Shown here: in pieces, positions 50,428 through 59,998 of the stretch | Layout: every line of letters begins with the position of its first letter | Numbering within the stretch: position 1 is the first letter of the stretch | From: SZUA-584 sp040768905 | GTDB lineage: Bacteria; Bacillota; Clostridia; Christensenellales; SZUA-584 | DNA length: 64,000 nt | Assembly (NCBI GenBank): GCA_040768905.1 | Contig: JAXGMA010000001.1 | Coordinates: forward strand, 1,984,001-2,048,000 | Direction: 5' to 3' | The notes under the pieces: model-generated | What the model was told of the DNA's origin: nothing | The model's input: only the letters and a program-made list of their open reading frames with translations | Databases searched by the model: none | Program-made: the position numbers and the translations under genes

Positions 50428-51941
50428 TGTAAATTCTCCATATTCTGCCCCACCATCATAAACCCCAGCGCCGTCTTGGTGATCTGCCGCGCATCGACGA
50501 TACCGGTCACGCTGCCGTGGCACAGTACGAGTATGCGGTCGCAAAGCTGCATGAGCACATCAAGATCTTCCCCGACGTAAATGATGCCCGTTCCTGCCGC
50601 TTTACGCTCTCCTATCAGCGCGTAGATCTGCATCGAAGCACCGATGTCGAGCCCTCGCACAGGATATGCCATGATCAGAAGCTTCGGGTCTGATTTGAGC
50701 TCGCGGCCTACAAGCACCTTTTGAATATTGCCGCCTGAAAGCCGGCTCACCTGAAAGCCGATGCCCGGCGTATCAATAGCAAGCTGTTTGACAACGTCGC
50801 GCGCGGTTTTCGCAAATGGCCTGCGGTCGATAAAAAGGCCTTTTTGATTGTTATGGCTTTTGAGCATCATGTTTTCAGTAATACTCATGCCTGCCACCAG
50901 CCCCATGCCAAGGCGGTCTTCCGGCACAAAACTCATCGATACGCCGCGCCGGATGATATCTATAGGGCGCATGGCCAAAAGGTTTTCACCCTCAAAATCC
51001 ACGCTGCCTGCCGTCACAGGATGCAGCCCTGCCAGTGTCTCGCAAAGCTGCTTTTGGCCGCTTCCAGCCACACCCGCAATGCCAAGTACTTCACCCGCGG
51101 ACACATCAAACGATATGCCGCGCAGCACAGGCGCACCATCTGCATCACAGGCGCTTATGTCTTTGACACTCAGCATTTTTTTACCGCGCCTCAGCTTCTG
51201 CCGGTGTATGGAAAGATCCACCTCTTTGCCGACAATGTTATACACGAGCTCGCTCTCACTCACATCGGCTGTGTTGAACGTTGCCACCGCCGCACCCTTG
51301 CGGAGTACGGTCACACGGTCTGTGACGGCCATGATCTCCCCGAGTTTGTGCGTAATGAAAATGATGGATTTGCCCGCGTCTCGCATGTTGCGCATGATGT
51401 CAAAAAGTTTTTCTGTTTCCTGCGGCGTCAACACCGCGGTGGGCTCGTCAAGAATAAGTATATCTGCACCCTTATAAAGAACTTTGATGATCTCCACAGC
51501 TTGTTTCTGGCCGATAGGCATGTCCTTGACGTATTGGCGCAAATCGATATCAAAGCCATAGCTTTTGGCCAACTCAGTGATTTCCGTTAATTTTTTTGCA
51601 CTGTTTTTAAAGAAACGCTGCGAATGCATAAGCATCACGTTTTCAAGGCCGGTAAAAGCTTCTGCCAGTTTGAAGTGCTGGTGTATCATACCGATGCCGT
51701 GCGCAATGGCCACGCCCGGCGAGGTGATGCTGGTAAATTCTCCGTGCACATATACCTCTCCCGCATCCGGCCTGTAAAGCCCGGAGAGTATATTCATGAG
51801 CGTGGATTTCCCGGAGCCGTTTTCGCCTAAAACAGCGTGGATTTCCCCCTTCTTCAGAGAGAAATCCACGCAATCGTTGGCTTTGACGGATCCGAATGTT
51901 TTTGTAATGCCTTTTAGGCAAACAATGGTATCCCTATCCAT
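50424..51941 (-). CDS. ABC transporter ATP-binding protein, double-domain (YufO/NupO-like)
   Basis: A 505-residue protein with two ABC modules as in sugar/nucleoside importers. The first has Walker A GENGSGKST (about 39-47) and Walker B ILILDEPTAVL. The second has the typically altered Walker A GVAGSGQKQ and RLSGGNIQKVLVGREL. The second module is probably catalytically weak, which is normal for the family. It energises uptake through the two permeases and is preceded by the binding protein gene. Confidence 0.92.
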   Translation of the reverse strand: MDRDTIVCLKGITKTFGSVKANDCVDFSLKKGEIHAVLGENGSGKSTLMNILSGLYRPDAGEVYVHGEFTSITSPGVAIAHGIGMIHQHFKLAEAFTGLENVMLMHSQRFFKNSAKKLTEITELAKSYGFDIDLRQYVKDMPIGQKQAVEIIKVLYKGADILILDEPTAVLTPQETEKLFDIMRNMRDAGKSIIFITHKLGEIMAVTDRVTVLRKGAAVATFNTADVSESELVYNIVGKEVDLSIHRQKLRRGKKMLSVKDISACDADGAPVLRGISFDVSAGEVLGIAGVAGSGQKQLCETLAGLHPVTAGSVDFEGENLLAMRPIDIIRRGVSMSFVPEDRLGMGLVAGMSITENMMLKSHNNQKGLFIDRRPFAKTARDVVKQLAIDTPGIGFQVSRLSGGNIQKVLVGRELKSDPKLLIMAYPVRGLDIGASMQIYALIGERKAAGTGIIYVGEDLDVLMQLCDRILVLCHGSVTGIVDARQITKTALGFMMVGQNMENLQ

Positions 51942-51957
51942 TCTTGTCCTTTTTCTA

Positions 51958-53106
51958 TCAGCTTGCCGAACCTATGACATTGGCGTTGAGCCACATCATC
52001 GACAGCATCTGCTCGTCGGTCAATGCGCCTCCATCAAGAACCACGTTACCTTCGTTGTCGGTCAGCGTGCCGGTGAACACGTCCCACTCGCCGCTGATGA
52101 TCTTTGCTCTGTACTCGTCGACCAGCGCCTGTGCGCCGCTGGGAGCATTGGCCGTCAGCACCACATCGATCAGGCCTTCGTCCATACCGCCCCAGTAGTT
52201 TTCAGCTTTGAATGTACCGGCCATCATCGCAGTAATCACGCTCTTGTAATACGGTGTCCAGTTCCATACTGCGGAGCCGATGTTGGCATTGGGCGCAGAA
52301 CCGATCATATCCATATGGTAGCCCACCGCATACACACCGGCTTCTTCAGCCGCCTGCTGCGGGCTCGTGGCATCCTGATGCTGCGCGATCACATCGCAGC
52401 CTTTGTCGATCAGCGTATTTGCCGCTTCTTTGGCTTTTGTGGCATCCACCCAGTCAGTCGTCCAGATCACTTCCACAGTGGCATCAGAATTGGCTGTCTG
52501 AACGCCCAGTGAGAAAGCGTTGAGCCCGCGAATAACTTCGGGGATCGGGAACGCCGCAACATAACCAATCTGGTTAGACTGCGTAGCAAGCCCTGCCGTA
52601 AGCCCCGACAAGAAACGCGCCTGGTATATGCGGCCAAAATAGTTTGCAAAATTGGTATCGTTCGACTTATAGCCGCTGCAGTGCAGGAAGATGACATCCG
52701 GGTATTCCTGTGCTTTGGCTTCCATGTAGTCCATATAACCAAACGAGCAGCCGAAGATGACGTTGCAGCCTTCGTCTACCATGTCGTCGATGACGTTCTC
52801 GACTTCCGCGCCCTCAGGAACGAGTTCTCTGAACACTGTCTCGATGCCGAGGTCAGCCGCCAGTGCCTTGCGCGCCACATCATGCGAGGTCGAAAACCCG
52901 CCGTCGTCTGCAGGCCCGATGTAGATAAAGCCCGCTTTGATCGCAACCGCAGGTTCAGCCTCGGTGCCTTCGTCTGCTGCAGCCGGCGTCTGTGCCGCCG
53001 GGGTCTGTGCCGCCGGGGTCTGCTCAGGCGGCGGCGGCGGTGCGCAGCCCACAGCCAAAGCCATGATAAAAATCAGTACCAATACCAGTGCAATGCTCTT
53101 TTTCAT
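51958..53106 (-). CDS. BMP-family substrate-binding lipoprotein
   Basis: A 382-residue extracytoplasmic binding protein of the BmpA/Med family, probably for purine nucleosides. The signal peptide ends in the lipobox AVGC (about 18-21), followed by a PAAQTPAAQTPAA repeat linker. IYIGPADDGGFSTSHDV and FGCSFGYMDYMEAKAQEYPDVIFLHCSGY match the fold. First gene of the ABC operon (AAGGAGG before the ATG). No purine riboswitch could be recognised upstream. Confidence 0.9.
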   Translation of the reverse strand: MKKSIALVLVLIFIMALAVGCAPPPPPEQTPAAQTPAAQTPAAADEGTEAEPAVAIKAGFIYIGPADDGGFSTSHDVARKALAADLGIETVFRELVPEGAEVENVIDDMVDEGCNVIFGCSFGYMDYMEAKAQEYPDVIFLHCSGYKSNDTNFANYFGRIYQARFLSGLTAGLATQSNQIGYVAAFPIPEVIRGLNAFSLGVQTANSDATVEVIWTTDWVDATKAKEAANTLIDKGCDVIAQHQDATSPQQAAEEAGVYAVGYHMDMIGSAPNANIGSAVWNWTPYYKSVITAMMAGTFKAENYWGGMDEGLIDVVLTANAPSGAQALVDEYRAKIISGEWDVFTGTLTDNEGNVVLDGGALTDEQMLSMMWLNANVIGSAS

Positions 53107-53250
53107 TTGTGCCTCCTTAAATTTGAATATTGGAAATGATAACTCTCACAATTGTATAAGACATTTTACTATGAAATTCGACGTGCGCGCAAGCATTTTT
53201 GGCGAGTGGCGCGGACGGGCTTTTTAAATGTTCGGCTTTTACCCTGCCCT

Positions 53251-54024
53251 TTATGTGTTCTGGAAAAGGGCCTCTTTGATGATGCCGACATACTCCCGTA
53301 TCCTTACTGCAAGCCATATGCGCCAGTTGGTTTTTGCGCCGATCCCGAAAGCTTCTATACCGTAGCGCTCCGCCGTGACAAGCGCACGGTAGACATGGTA
53401 ATCGCTCGTCACCACCGCAGCGGTATTCGCGCCGCGCTGCGCCATTATAACAGCAGAATTGCGCATGTTCTCGGCTGTGTTGCGCGAGTCGGGTTCCATG
53501 ACGATGCGCGCAGGGTTCACACCGCGCGAAATAAGATAATCGCGCATGGCCTGCGCCTCAGCCACGGGCTCGTTAGCGCCCTGTCCGCCCGACACGATGC
53601 AAAGCGCCTCTTCGTATTTTTCCAGCGCATCATACGCCGCGTCAAGCCTGCTTTGCAGCGAATAGGTCAGCTGTCCGTCTGGGAAGATACCGCAGCCCAG
53701 CACGAGCACGGCGTCAGGCTGCTCATCCGGCAAAGGCCGCATAAGCGCGGACAGCATCAGTGCTTCAAAAAAAGCGGTTGCCGCGAAAACTGCGCATACA
53801 CATACGATGACAATTCCGCGCAGCGTCCTGTTTTTAATCGCTGGCTCCGGACGGGCAAGCCGCACCCACCCCCAGGCTATGAGCGCAAGCCCGAAAACTG
53901 TGGGCAGCACCATGCCGATCGTGATCACCGTTGAGCTTAAAGCGGCAAGGAGGCTCAAGGCGATACCCGCTGCGCCAAGCAGCACCGCGCATACGAAAAT
54001 GAGCTTTTTTATGTTATCTTTCAT
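53251..54024 (-). CDS. YdcF/SanA-like DUF218 membrane protein
   Basis: A 257-residue protein with four membrane helices in the first 100 residues, then the DUF218 domain: DAVLVLGCGIFPDGQLTYSL, CIVSGGQGANEPVAEAQAM, PDSRNTAENMRNS and VVTSDYHVYRAL. Homologues are tied to envelope functions, but the reaction is unknown. The start overlaps the truA stop (TAATG), so the two are coupled. Confidence 0.82.
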   Translation of the reverse strand: MKDNIKKLIFVCAVLLGAAGIALSLLAALSSTVITIGMVLPTVFGLALIAWGWVRLARPEPAIKNRTLRGIVIVCVCAVFAATAFFEALMLSALMRPLPDEQPDAVLVLGCGIFPDGQLTYSLQSRLDAAYDALEKYEEALCIVSGGQGANEPVAEAQAMRDYLISRGVNPARIVMEPDSRNTAENMRNSAVIMAQRGANTAAVVTSDYHVYRALVTAERYGIEAFGIGAKTNWRIWLAVRIREYVGIIKEALFQNT

Positions 54025-54782
54025 TATACCCTCGTTTGCGTAAGATTAGGCGTATAATACACAGCCATGAGCGTGAGTCCTTGTGCAGGCGCCGTTGCAC
54101 CGGCTTTGTTTCTGTCACGCCCGTCAATTATTTCCCGCATATCTTTGGGCGAGAGCTTACCATGCCCTGTGTCTATCAGCGTGCCCGCAATGATACGCGC
54201 CATATGATAAAGAAAGCCCGATCCCGTGATGTCCATGTGAATGAGCGGGAACTGTTCAGTGATACCGAGGCTATGCACCGTACGCACTGTGCTTTTGACC
54301 TCGCTGCCGCTGGCGCAAAAACATGCAAAATCATGTGTGCCGATAACATAGCGTGCTGCCTTGCGCATGGCGGCCACATCAAGACGCCCCCGCACATGGG
54401 CAGCCGTATGTCGCTGCAGCGCCGGCGCGTGGATACCGTTGTGGATGGTGTACCTGTATGTTTTCCCCTTCGCGTCAAACCGCGCGTGAAAACCTTCGGC
54501 CGCTTCCTCTGAGCGCCGGGCGCGGATATCCTCTGGCAGGTGCATATTCATGGCAAAGCTTATTTTCTCAGCCGGGATAGTGCTGTTTGTATCAAAGTGC
54601 GCCACTTGGGCCAGTGCGTGTACGCCCGCGTCAGTGCGCCCTGCGCCTGTGATGGATACGGTTTCACCGCAGGCAGAATAATAGCTGCGTTCGAGCATCT
54701 CCTGCACAGATACAGCATTTTTCTGGCGCTGCCAGCCCGCGTAGTTTGTACCGTCGTATTCGACCGTCAGCCTGATGCGCAT
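54024..54782 (-). CDS. truA: tRNA pseudouridine synthase A
   Basis: Makes pseudouridine at positions 38-40 of tRNA anticodon arms. The start at 54782 gives MRIRLTVEYDGTNYAGWQRQ. The catalytic Asp is in ITGAGRTDAGVHALAQVAHF (about residue 53). FCASGSEVKSTVRTV and GSGFLYHMARIIAGTLIDTG are standard motifs. 252 residues. It follows ecfT, which is the usual end of the Firmicute alpha operon region. Confidence 0.94.
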   Translation of the reverse strand: MRIRLTVEYDGTNYAGWQRQKNAVSVQEMLERSYYSACGETVSITGAGRTDAGVHALAQVAHFDTNSTIPAEKISFAMNMHLPEDIRARRSEEAAEGFHARFDAKGKTYRYTIHNGIHAPALQRHTAAHVRGRLDVAAMRKAARYVIGTHDFACFCASGSEVKSTVRTVHSLGITEQFPLIHMDITGSGFLYHMARIIAGTLIDTGHGKLSPKDMREIIDGRDRNKAGATAPAQGLTLMAVYYTPNLTQTRV

Positions 54783-54798
54783 TGAACCCTGCCTCCGT

Positions 54799-55593
54799 CT
54801 AATAACCGAGTGCCGCAAAGACGATAAGAGCGGCCACCGCCGCCAAAGCGGCAAAGTCCCGGTAATGCATGTGCATCACCTTTAAGCGCGTGCGCCCTTT
54901 GCCTCCGTTATAGCAACGTGATTCCATGGCGAATGCAAGCTCGTCAGCGCGCCTGAATGCACTCACGAACAGAGGCACCAACAGCGGCACCATGCCCCGT
55001 GCACGTTTGAGCACATTGCCGGAATCAAACTCTGCGCCCCTTGCTGTCTGCGCCTTCATGATCTTGTCGGTTTCTTCGATCAAAGTCGGTATGAAGCGCA
55101 TGGCTATCGTCATCATCATGGCAAGCTCATGCACAGGGAAGCGCACCGCCTTAAGCGGCTTAAGCAGGCTTTCAAGCGCATCCGTGAGCGCGATGGGCGA
55201 AGTGGTCAGCGTCAGCAGCGTTGTGGCTGTGATCAGGTATATGAGGCGCACAGCCAGCCTTAAGGCATTGAAAAGCCCTTCCTCGCTGATGCGGATGACC
55301 CACCACGAGAATAACTGCGTTCCGCCTGTATAAAAAAACGTGTTAAGTACAAAAGTAAAAATGAGAATAAACCAAAGCGGCTTTAAACCGCGCAGTACGT
55401 ATTTGACGCTGATGCGCGAAAGAATCATCGTGATCACGAAAAAACCAAGCACGACCGCATAACCGATCAGTGTCTTCACCAGAAATATCAGCACGATCAC
55501 TGCCACCGCAAGCACAAGCTTGATGCGCGCGTCCAGCCGGTGGACAATGGAATTGCCCGGGAAGAACTGCCCGAGCGTGATGTTTTTGATCAT
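54799..55593 (-). CDS. ecfT: ECF transporter transmembrane component
   Basis: The 264-residue scaffold of energy-coupling-factor vitamin importers, with about six membrane helices. The two coupling signatures are AQTARGAEFD and MESRCYNGGKGRT (Ala-Arg-Gly type), which dock onto the two ATPases. It starts inside the end of ecfA2 (four-base overlap). Different S components, encoded elsewhere, determine the substrate. Confidence 0.92.
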   Translation of the reverse strand: MIKNITLGQFFPGNSIVHRLDARIKLVLAVAVIVLIFLVKTLIGYAVVLGFFVITMILSRISVKYVLRGLKPLWFILIFTFVLNTFFYTGGTQLFSWWVIRISEEGLFNALRLAVRLIYLITATTLLTLTTSPIALTDALESLLKPLKAVRFPVHELAMMMTIAMRFIPTLIEETDKIMKAQTARGAEFDSGNVLKRARGMVPLLVPLFVSAFRRADELAFAMESRCYNGGKGRTRLKVMHMHYRDFAALAAVAALIVFAALGY

Positions 55594-56444
55594 CTTTTTT
55601 CCTCCAGCATGCGCTTAACGCAGTCCTTGAGTGCGCCAAAACGTATCACGCCTTCCGGTACTGTCTTTCCGCATGCCCGAAGCTGCAGCGCTATGCGCGC
55701 CACATGAGGGATGTCAAGCCCGATCTGTAAAAGCGCCTGCTGATTCATAAATACTTTCTCGGGTTTATCGTCCATGATCAGCCTCGCGCCGTTGAGCACC
55801 ACAACCCTGCTTGCATTTTCAGCGAGGTCGTCCATCGAATGTGTGATCATGATGATCGTGACTCCTTCGCTGTTAAGATGCGTAATCAGCTTCATCAGAT
55901 GCGCACGCCCTTTGGGGTCAAGCCCCGCCACAGGTTCGTCGAGTATCAACACACGCGGCTTGATTGCCAAAACACCTGCAATGGCAACCCTGCGTTTCTG
56001 TCCGCCCGAAAGCTCAAACGGCGAAAGCTCTTTGATTGCATCATAATCTAGCTCCATCAAGGCCATGGCTTGCCTGACGCGCATCTCTATTTGCATTTCG
56101 CTGATGCCCGTTTTGCGCGGGCCAAAAGCAATGTCCTTAAAAACCGTTTCTTCAAAAAGCTGATGCTCAGGGTACTGAAACACCACACCGACATGGCGGC
56201 GCAGCGCCTTCCTGTCATATCCTTTGGCGGCGATATCCATCCCGCCAACCAGCACGCGGCCTTTCGTGGGCTTTAGCAGCCCGGCCATCAGCCCGATCAG
56301 CGTCGTTTTGCCTGATCCTGTGTGCCCGATGATGCCCAGGAACTCGCCGTCGTCGATCTTAAGGCTGATACCATCCACTGCGGTGGCCTCAAACGGCGTA
56401 CCCGGCATATATGTGTAAGTTAAGTTATCTAGCTCAATCGGCAT
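55590..56444 (-). CDS. ecfA2: ECF transporter ATPase A2
   Basis: A 284-residue ATPase with Walker A GHTGSGKTT (about 39-47), LSGGQKRRVAIAGVLA signature and Walker B VLILDEPVAGLDP. It heterodimerises with EcfA1. Overlaps the ecfA1 end by 16 bases. Standard length. Confidence 0.92.
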   Translation of the reverse strand: MPIELDNLTYTYMPGTPFEATAVDGISLKIDDGEFLGIIGHTGSGKTTLIGLMAGLLKPTKGRVLVGGMDIAAKGYDRKALRRHVGVVFQYPEHQLFEETVFKDIAFGPRKTGISEMQIEMRVRQAMALMELDYDAIKELSPFELSGGQKRRVAIAGVLAIKPRVLILDEPVAGLDPKGRAHLMKLITHLNSEGVTIIMITHSMDDLAENASRVVVLNGARLIMDDKPEKVFMNQQALLQIGLDIPHVARIALQLRACGKTVPEGVIRFGALKDCVKRMLEEKR

Positions 56445-57259
56445 ATTTTCTCCACCAGTTCATCGGTTGTCAGCGGGCAATCCCCGAGGTCATACCCCTC
56501 TGCTGTAAGGCTGTGGTAAAGCGCGATATGCGGCGGTGCATCAAGCCCTGCCTGCCTAAGCGCATCTTCATCTGCAAACACCTCACGCGGCGTCCCCTGT
56601 GCGGTGATGCGCCCTTGAGTCATGACGACGACCCTGTCGGCAAAAAGCGCCTCTTCCATGTAGTGCGTAATAAGGATAATTGTTTTTCCGCTTTTATGGA
56701 GCTGTGCAATAGTATCCAGCACCTCAGCGCGCCCCTCGGGGTCCAGCATCGCCGTGGGCTCGTCAAACACGATGATCTCCGGATGCATCGCCAGCACACC
56801 TGCGATCGCCACGCGCTGTTTCTGGCCGCCGGAAAGCATATGCGGTGCACGGTCTGCAAAGGCACTCATCCCCACCTGTTCAAGCGCAGCATCCACACGC
56901 TGCCGTATCTCGGCCGCAGGCACGCCTAAATTTTCGGGGCCGAAAGCCACGTCCTCCTCCACGATGGTCGCCACAAGCTGGTTATCCGGGTTCTGAAAAA
57001 CCATGCCCGCGCATTTGCGGATCTCCCAGACTTTTGACTCATCTTTTGTGTCCATGCCCGCAACTTCAACGCTGCCCAACGCTGGCACAAAAAGCGCGTT
57101 TATGTGCTTAGCCAATGTCGATTTGCCTGAACCGTTGTGCCCTATGATCGCAACAAGCTCTCCTCTTTTTACCGCAAGCGACACGCCGCAAAGCGCCGGG
57201 CTTATATTGTTTTCGCCCGTGTATGTGTATGAGACATCTATTGCATTGATAATAGCCAT
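56429..57259 (-). CDS. ecfA1: ECF transporter ATPase A1
   Basis: A 276-residue ATPase with Walker A GHNGSGKST, LSGGQKQRVAIAGVLAM and Walker B IIVFDEPTAMLDP. First gene of the ecf cluster, 108 bp downstream of rplQ. With EcfA2 and EcfT it forms the energising module shared by several vitamin transporters. Confidence 0.92.
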   Translation of the reverse strand: MAIINAIDVSYTYTGENNISPALCGVSLAVKRGELVAIIGHNGSGKSTLAKHINALFVPALGSVEVAGMDTKDESKVWEIRKCAGMVFQNPDNQLVATIVEEDVAFGPENLGVPAAEIRQRVDAALEQVGMSAFADRAPHMLSGGQKQRVAIAGVLAMHPEIIVFDEPTAMLDPEGRAEVLDTIAQLHKSGKTIILITHYMEEALFADRVVVMTQGRITAQGTPREVFADEDALRQAGLDAPPHIALYHSLTAEGYDLGDCPLTTDELVEKICRLS

Positions 57260-57284
57260 GCTGTTCCTCTTTGTCTTGATAGCT

Positions 57285-57330
57285 CAATTATACACCAAAA
57301 GGCTCTGAACTGTTTATTTCAAAGCCTTTT
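57285..57330 (-). promoter_or_regulatory. Terminator-like hairpin and extended -10 promoter before ecfA1
   Basis: AAAAGGCT / AGCCTTTT (57297-57304 / 57323-57330) lies between rplQ and ecfA1. On the minus strand it is followed by TGGTGTATAATTG, an extended -10 element. This fits partial termination of the ribosomal transcript plus a local promoter for the ecf genes. Confidence 0.4.
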
Positions 57331-57366
57331 TGCTGATTCTGCATTCACTTGTCACAACACCAAAGC

Positions 57367-57876
57367 TCAGACAAGCTCTAGAATCACCATTTCGGATGCG
57401 TCGCCGCGGCGAGGCCCCTTTTTGATGATGCGTGTGTAACCGCCGCCGGTGCCCATTTCTTTGGCGCGCTCAAAATATTTCGGGCCGTATTCGCGGAACA
57501 TTTTTTCCACAAGCGGATTGGTGACCTCGGCAGAGCGTTTTTTATAATCGTACTTGCTCTCGCCGTCTTTACGCGGCTCAGGCACGTTGTACAAAAACTG
57601 CATCAGGCGCCGTCTGGCCGCAAGCTTTGAAGGCGCATCGTTGATTACTTCACGCTTTATCTTTTCACCGTCTACAGTGACTGTTTTTTTGACTTTAACG
57701 GTGTTCGCATGCTCTTTTACCGCTATTGTGATGAGCTTTTCTGCAATGCGCCTTGTTTCCTTGGCGCGCGCAAGCGTCGTCTCAATACGGCCGTGCCACA
57801 GAAGACCCGTGACAAGGTTCCTCAGCGTCGCCTGTCTCTGATCCTGCTGTTGGTTTAGATTTCTGTATCCAGCCAT
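57367..57876 (-). CDS. rplQ: 50S ribosomal protein L17
   Basis: 169 residues from the ATG at 57876 behind GGAGG. RQATLRNLVTGLLWHGRIETTLARAKETRRIAEKLIT is the classical L17 start. It carries a longer middle and C-terminal region (KVKKTVTVDGEKIKRE) than the usual ~120-residue protein, a lineage-type insertion seen in some Clostridia. Last ribosomal gene of the alpha operon. Confidence 0.94.
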   Translation of the reverse strand: MAGYRNLNQQQDQRQATLRNLVTGLLWHGRIETTLARAKETRRIAEKLITIAVKEHANTVKVKKTVTVDGEKIKREVINDAPSKLAARRRLMQFLYNVPEPRKDGESKYDYKKRSAEVTNPLVEKMFREYGPKYFERAKEMGTGGGYTRIIKKGPRRGDASEMVILELV

Positions 57877-57956
57877 GTTGGTTTGCCTCCTTATCGCCGC
57901 ATGCATAAAGACCCATAGCACCCGTCATACGGCGTAAACGTAAAAATGTAAATATA

Positions 57957-58901
57957 TCAGTCGTCAAGTCTTAAGGAAAGCCCCAAAGCGGCAAGTTTCT
58001 GCTCAACCTCTTCGAGAGACTTGCGTCCCAAGTTCCTGACTTTCATCATCTCTTCTTCATTGCGCTTGATAAGCTCTTCCACCGTGTTGATCCCTGCACG
58101 TTTTAAGCAGTTGTATGAACGTACGGATAGGTCAAGCTCCTCAATGGTGATCTCCAGAACCTTTTCTTTTTTGTCTTCCTCCGGCTCGACCATGATCTCG
58201 ACATCGCGCACGTGTTCCGTCAAGGCAACGAATTGCGCCAGATGCTCGTTCAGTATCTTGGCCGCCAGCGACACCGCCTCATCGGGTGCGATAGTACCGT
58301 TTGTCCATAGCTCGAGAGAAAGCTTGTCATAGTCTGTGATCTGCCCGACACGCGTGTTTTCGACCGTGAAGTTGACTTTGCGCACAGGTGTGAAAAGCGA
58401 ATCAACGGGGATCACGCCGATGGGCATATCTGTTTCTTTGTTCTTGTCTGCCAGCACATAGCCGCGGCCTCTTTCTACCGTGATCTCCATGTAGAGGCTG
58501 CCGTCCTTGTCAAGCGTCGCGATATGCATATCGGGATTGAGGATCTCAACGTCGGCATCCATTATGATGTCGGCAGCCGTCACCTCTTTTGGGCCCGTCA
58601 CATCAAGCAGTATCGTCTTTGGTTCATCCACATACATCTTGACCGACAGCCCTTTTAAATTCAGCACAAGGTTGACCACATCTTCGCTGACGCCTTTTAT
58701 CGTTGAAAACTCATGCAGCACGCCGTCAAAGCGCACGCGCGTCACTGCCGCGCCCGGAAGACACGAGAGCAGCACCCGGCGCAACGAGTTGCCGAGCGTC
58801 GAGCCAAAGCCGCGCTCGAGTGGTTCCATGACATACTTGGCGTACGAATTGTCGCCTGCCTTTTCTATGCATTGTATGTTTGGCTTTTCAATTTCTAACA
58901 T
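57957..58901 (-). CDS. rpoA: RNA polymerase alpha subunit
   Basis: 314 residues. N-terminal dimerisation domain (FGSTLGNSLRRVLLSCLPGAAVT; GPKEVTAADI) and C-terminal domain (LDLSVRSYNCLKRAGINTVEEL; RNLGRKSLEEVEQKLAALGL) that contacts UP elements and activators. Between rpsD and rplQ as in nearly all Firmicutes. Confidence 0.97.
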   Translation of the reverse strand: MLEIEKPNIQCIEKAGDNSYAKYVMEPLERGFGSTLGNSLRRVLLSCLPGAAVTRVRFDGVLHEFSTIKGVSEDVVNLVLNLKGLSVKMYVDEPKTILLDVTGPKEVTAADIIMDADVEILNPDMHIATLDKDGSLYMEITVERGRGYVLADKNKETDMPIGVIPVDSLFTPVRKVNFTVENTRVGQITDYDKLSLELWTNGTIAPDEAVSLAAKILNEHLAQFVALTEHVRDVEIMVEPEEDKKEKVLEITIEELDLSVRSYNCLKRAGINTVEELIKRNEEEMMKVRNLGRKSLEEVEQKLAALGLSLRLDD

Positions 58902-58957
58902 TTATAACCCTCCCGTAATTTGGCGATTTTTTCCGAGGGCAACCGCTTTAGACTCCA

Positions 58958-59581
58958 CTATTTGGAGTAGTACTCAACAATCAAATGCTCTTCCACGGTC
59001 AGATCCATATCTTCTCTTTCCGGCTCAGATACTATTTTTCCGGTCAGACTTGCATTGTCCATAGAAAGCCAGGCCGGCATCGGCCGCGCTTCGCTTTCGC
59101 GCAATTCCTTGAACCGGTCGGTATCGGCAGATTTCTTTTTGACAGAAATCTCGTCTCCGACGCTTATCTTATAAGACGGAATGTCCACCTTTTTGCCGTT
59201 GACGAGTATATGTCCGTGCAAAACGGTCTGCCTTGCCTGCGGACGCGAATCCGCAAGGCCCAAGCGGTAAACCACATTGTCAAGCCGTGACTCAAGAAGC
59301 TTTAAGAGATTTTCGCCTGATTTGCCCTTCATGCGCTCCGCAATGCGGTAATATCTTTCAAACTGCGATTCGAGCATGCCGTATGCGCGTTTGACTTTTT
59401 GTTTCTCGCGCAGCTGCAGCCCGTATTCAGATACTTTTTTTCTGCTTCTTGTCTGTACGCCGGGCGCTGTCGGGCGCTTCACGTACGAGCATTTTCCCGA
59501 ATAGCATCTGTCGCCTTTTAAGAACAGCTTGCACCCTTCCCTTCTGCAAAGGCGGCAAACTGAGCCTGTATATCTTGCCAT
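58958..59581 (-). CDS. rpsD: 30S ribosomal protein S4
   Basis: 207 residues. MARYTGSVCRLCRREGCKLFLKG with the zinc-type Cys residues (CRLC, later CYSGKC), and the S4 RNA-binding domain RLDNVVYRLGLADSRPQARQTVLHGHILVNGK. A primary 16S binder. Cys-containing (C+) form. Confidence 0.97.
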   Translation of the reverse strand: MARYTGSVCRLCRREGCKLFLKGDRCYSGKCSYVKRPTAPGVQTRSRKKVSEYGLQLREKQKVKRAYGMLESQFERYYRIAERMKGKSGENLLKLLESRLDNVVYRLGLADSRPQARQTVLHGHILVNGKKVDIPSYKISVGDEISVKKKSADTDRFKELRESEARPMPAWLSMDNASLTGKIVSEPEREDMDLTVEEHLIVEYYSK

Positions 59582-59596
59582 GTCTTGTTTCCTCCT

Positions 59597-59989
59597 CTAT
59601 ACTCTGCGGCGTTTGGGCGGACGGCAGCCGTTGTGCGGGATCGGTGTCACGTCTTTGATGAGGCACACTTCAAGGCCTGCAGTCTGCAGTGCCCGTATCG
59701 CAGCTTCTCTGCCCGAGCCCGGGCCTTTCACGTACACGTCCACAAAGCGAAGGCCGTGCTCTTTAGCAGCGTTGGCAGCCTTCTCGGCCGCGATCTGCGC
59801 CGCAAAGGGCGTACTCTTCCTTGAACCTCTAAAGCCCATGCCGCCTGCGCTGGCCCACGAAAGCGTGTTGCCGCCAACGTCGGTCATCGTCACAAGCGTA
59901 TTGTTAAACGAAGCGCGGATATGCGCCTGGCCGCGCTCTATATTCTTCTTTTCTCTGCGCTTTCTTGCAACTTTCTTTGGCTTAGCCAT
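59597..59989 (-). CDS. rpsK: 30S ribosomal protein S11
   Basis: 130 residues; GQAHIRASFNNTLVTMTDVGGN, SAGGMGFRGSRKSTPFAAQIAAE and the terminal DVTPIPHNGCRPPKRRRV are diagnostic. Confidence 0.97.
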   Translation of the reverse strand: MAKPKKVARKRREKKNIERGQAHIRASFNNTLVTMTDVGGNTLSWASAGGMGFRGSRKSTPFAAQIAAEKAANAAKEHGLRFVDVYVKGPGSGREAAIRALQTAGLEVCLIKDVTPIPHNGCRPPKRRRV

Positions 59990-59998
59990 CAGCTATCC

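Noticed and set aside
53107..53250. Purine riboswitch upstream of the BMP binding-protein gene
   Set aside because: No conserved three-way-junction core is recognisable; only AT-rich promoter-like sequence is present.
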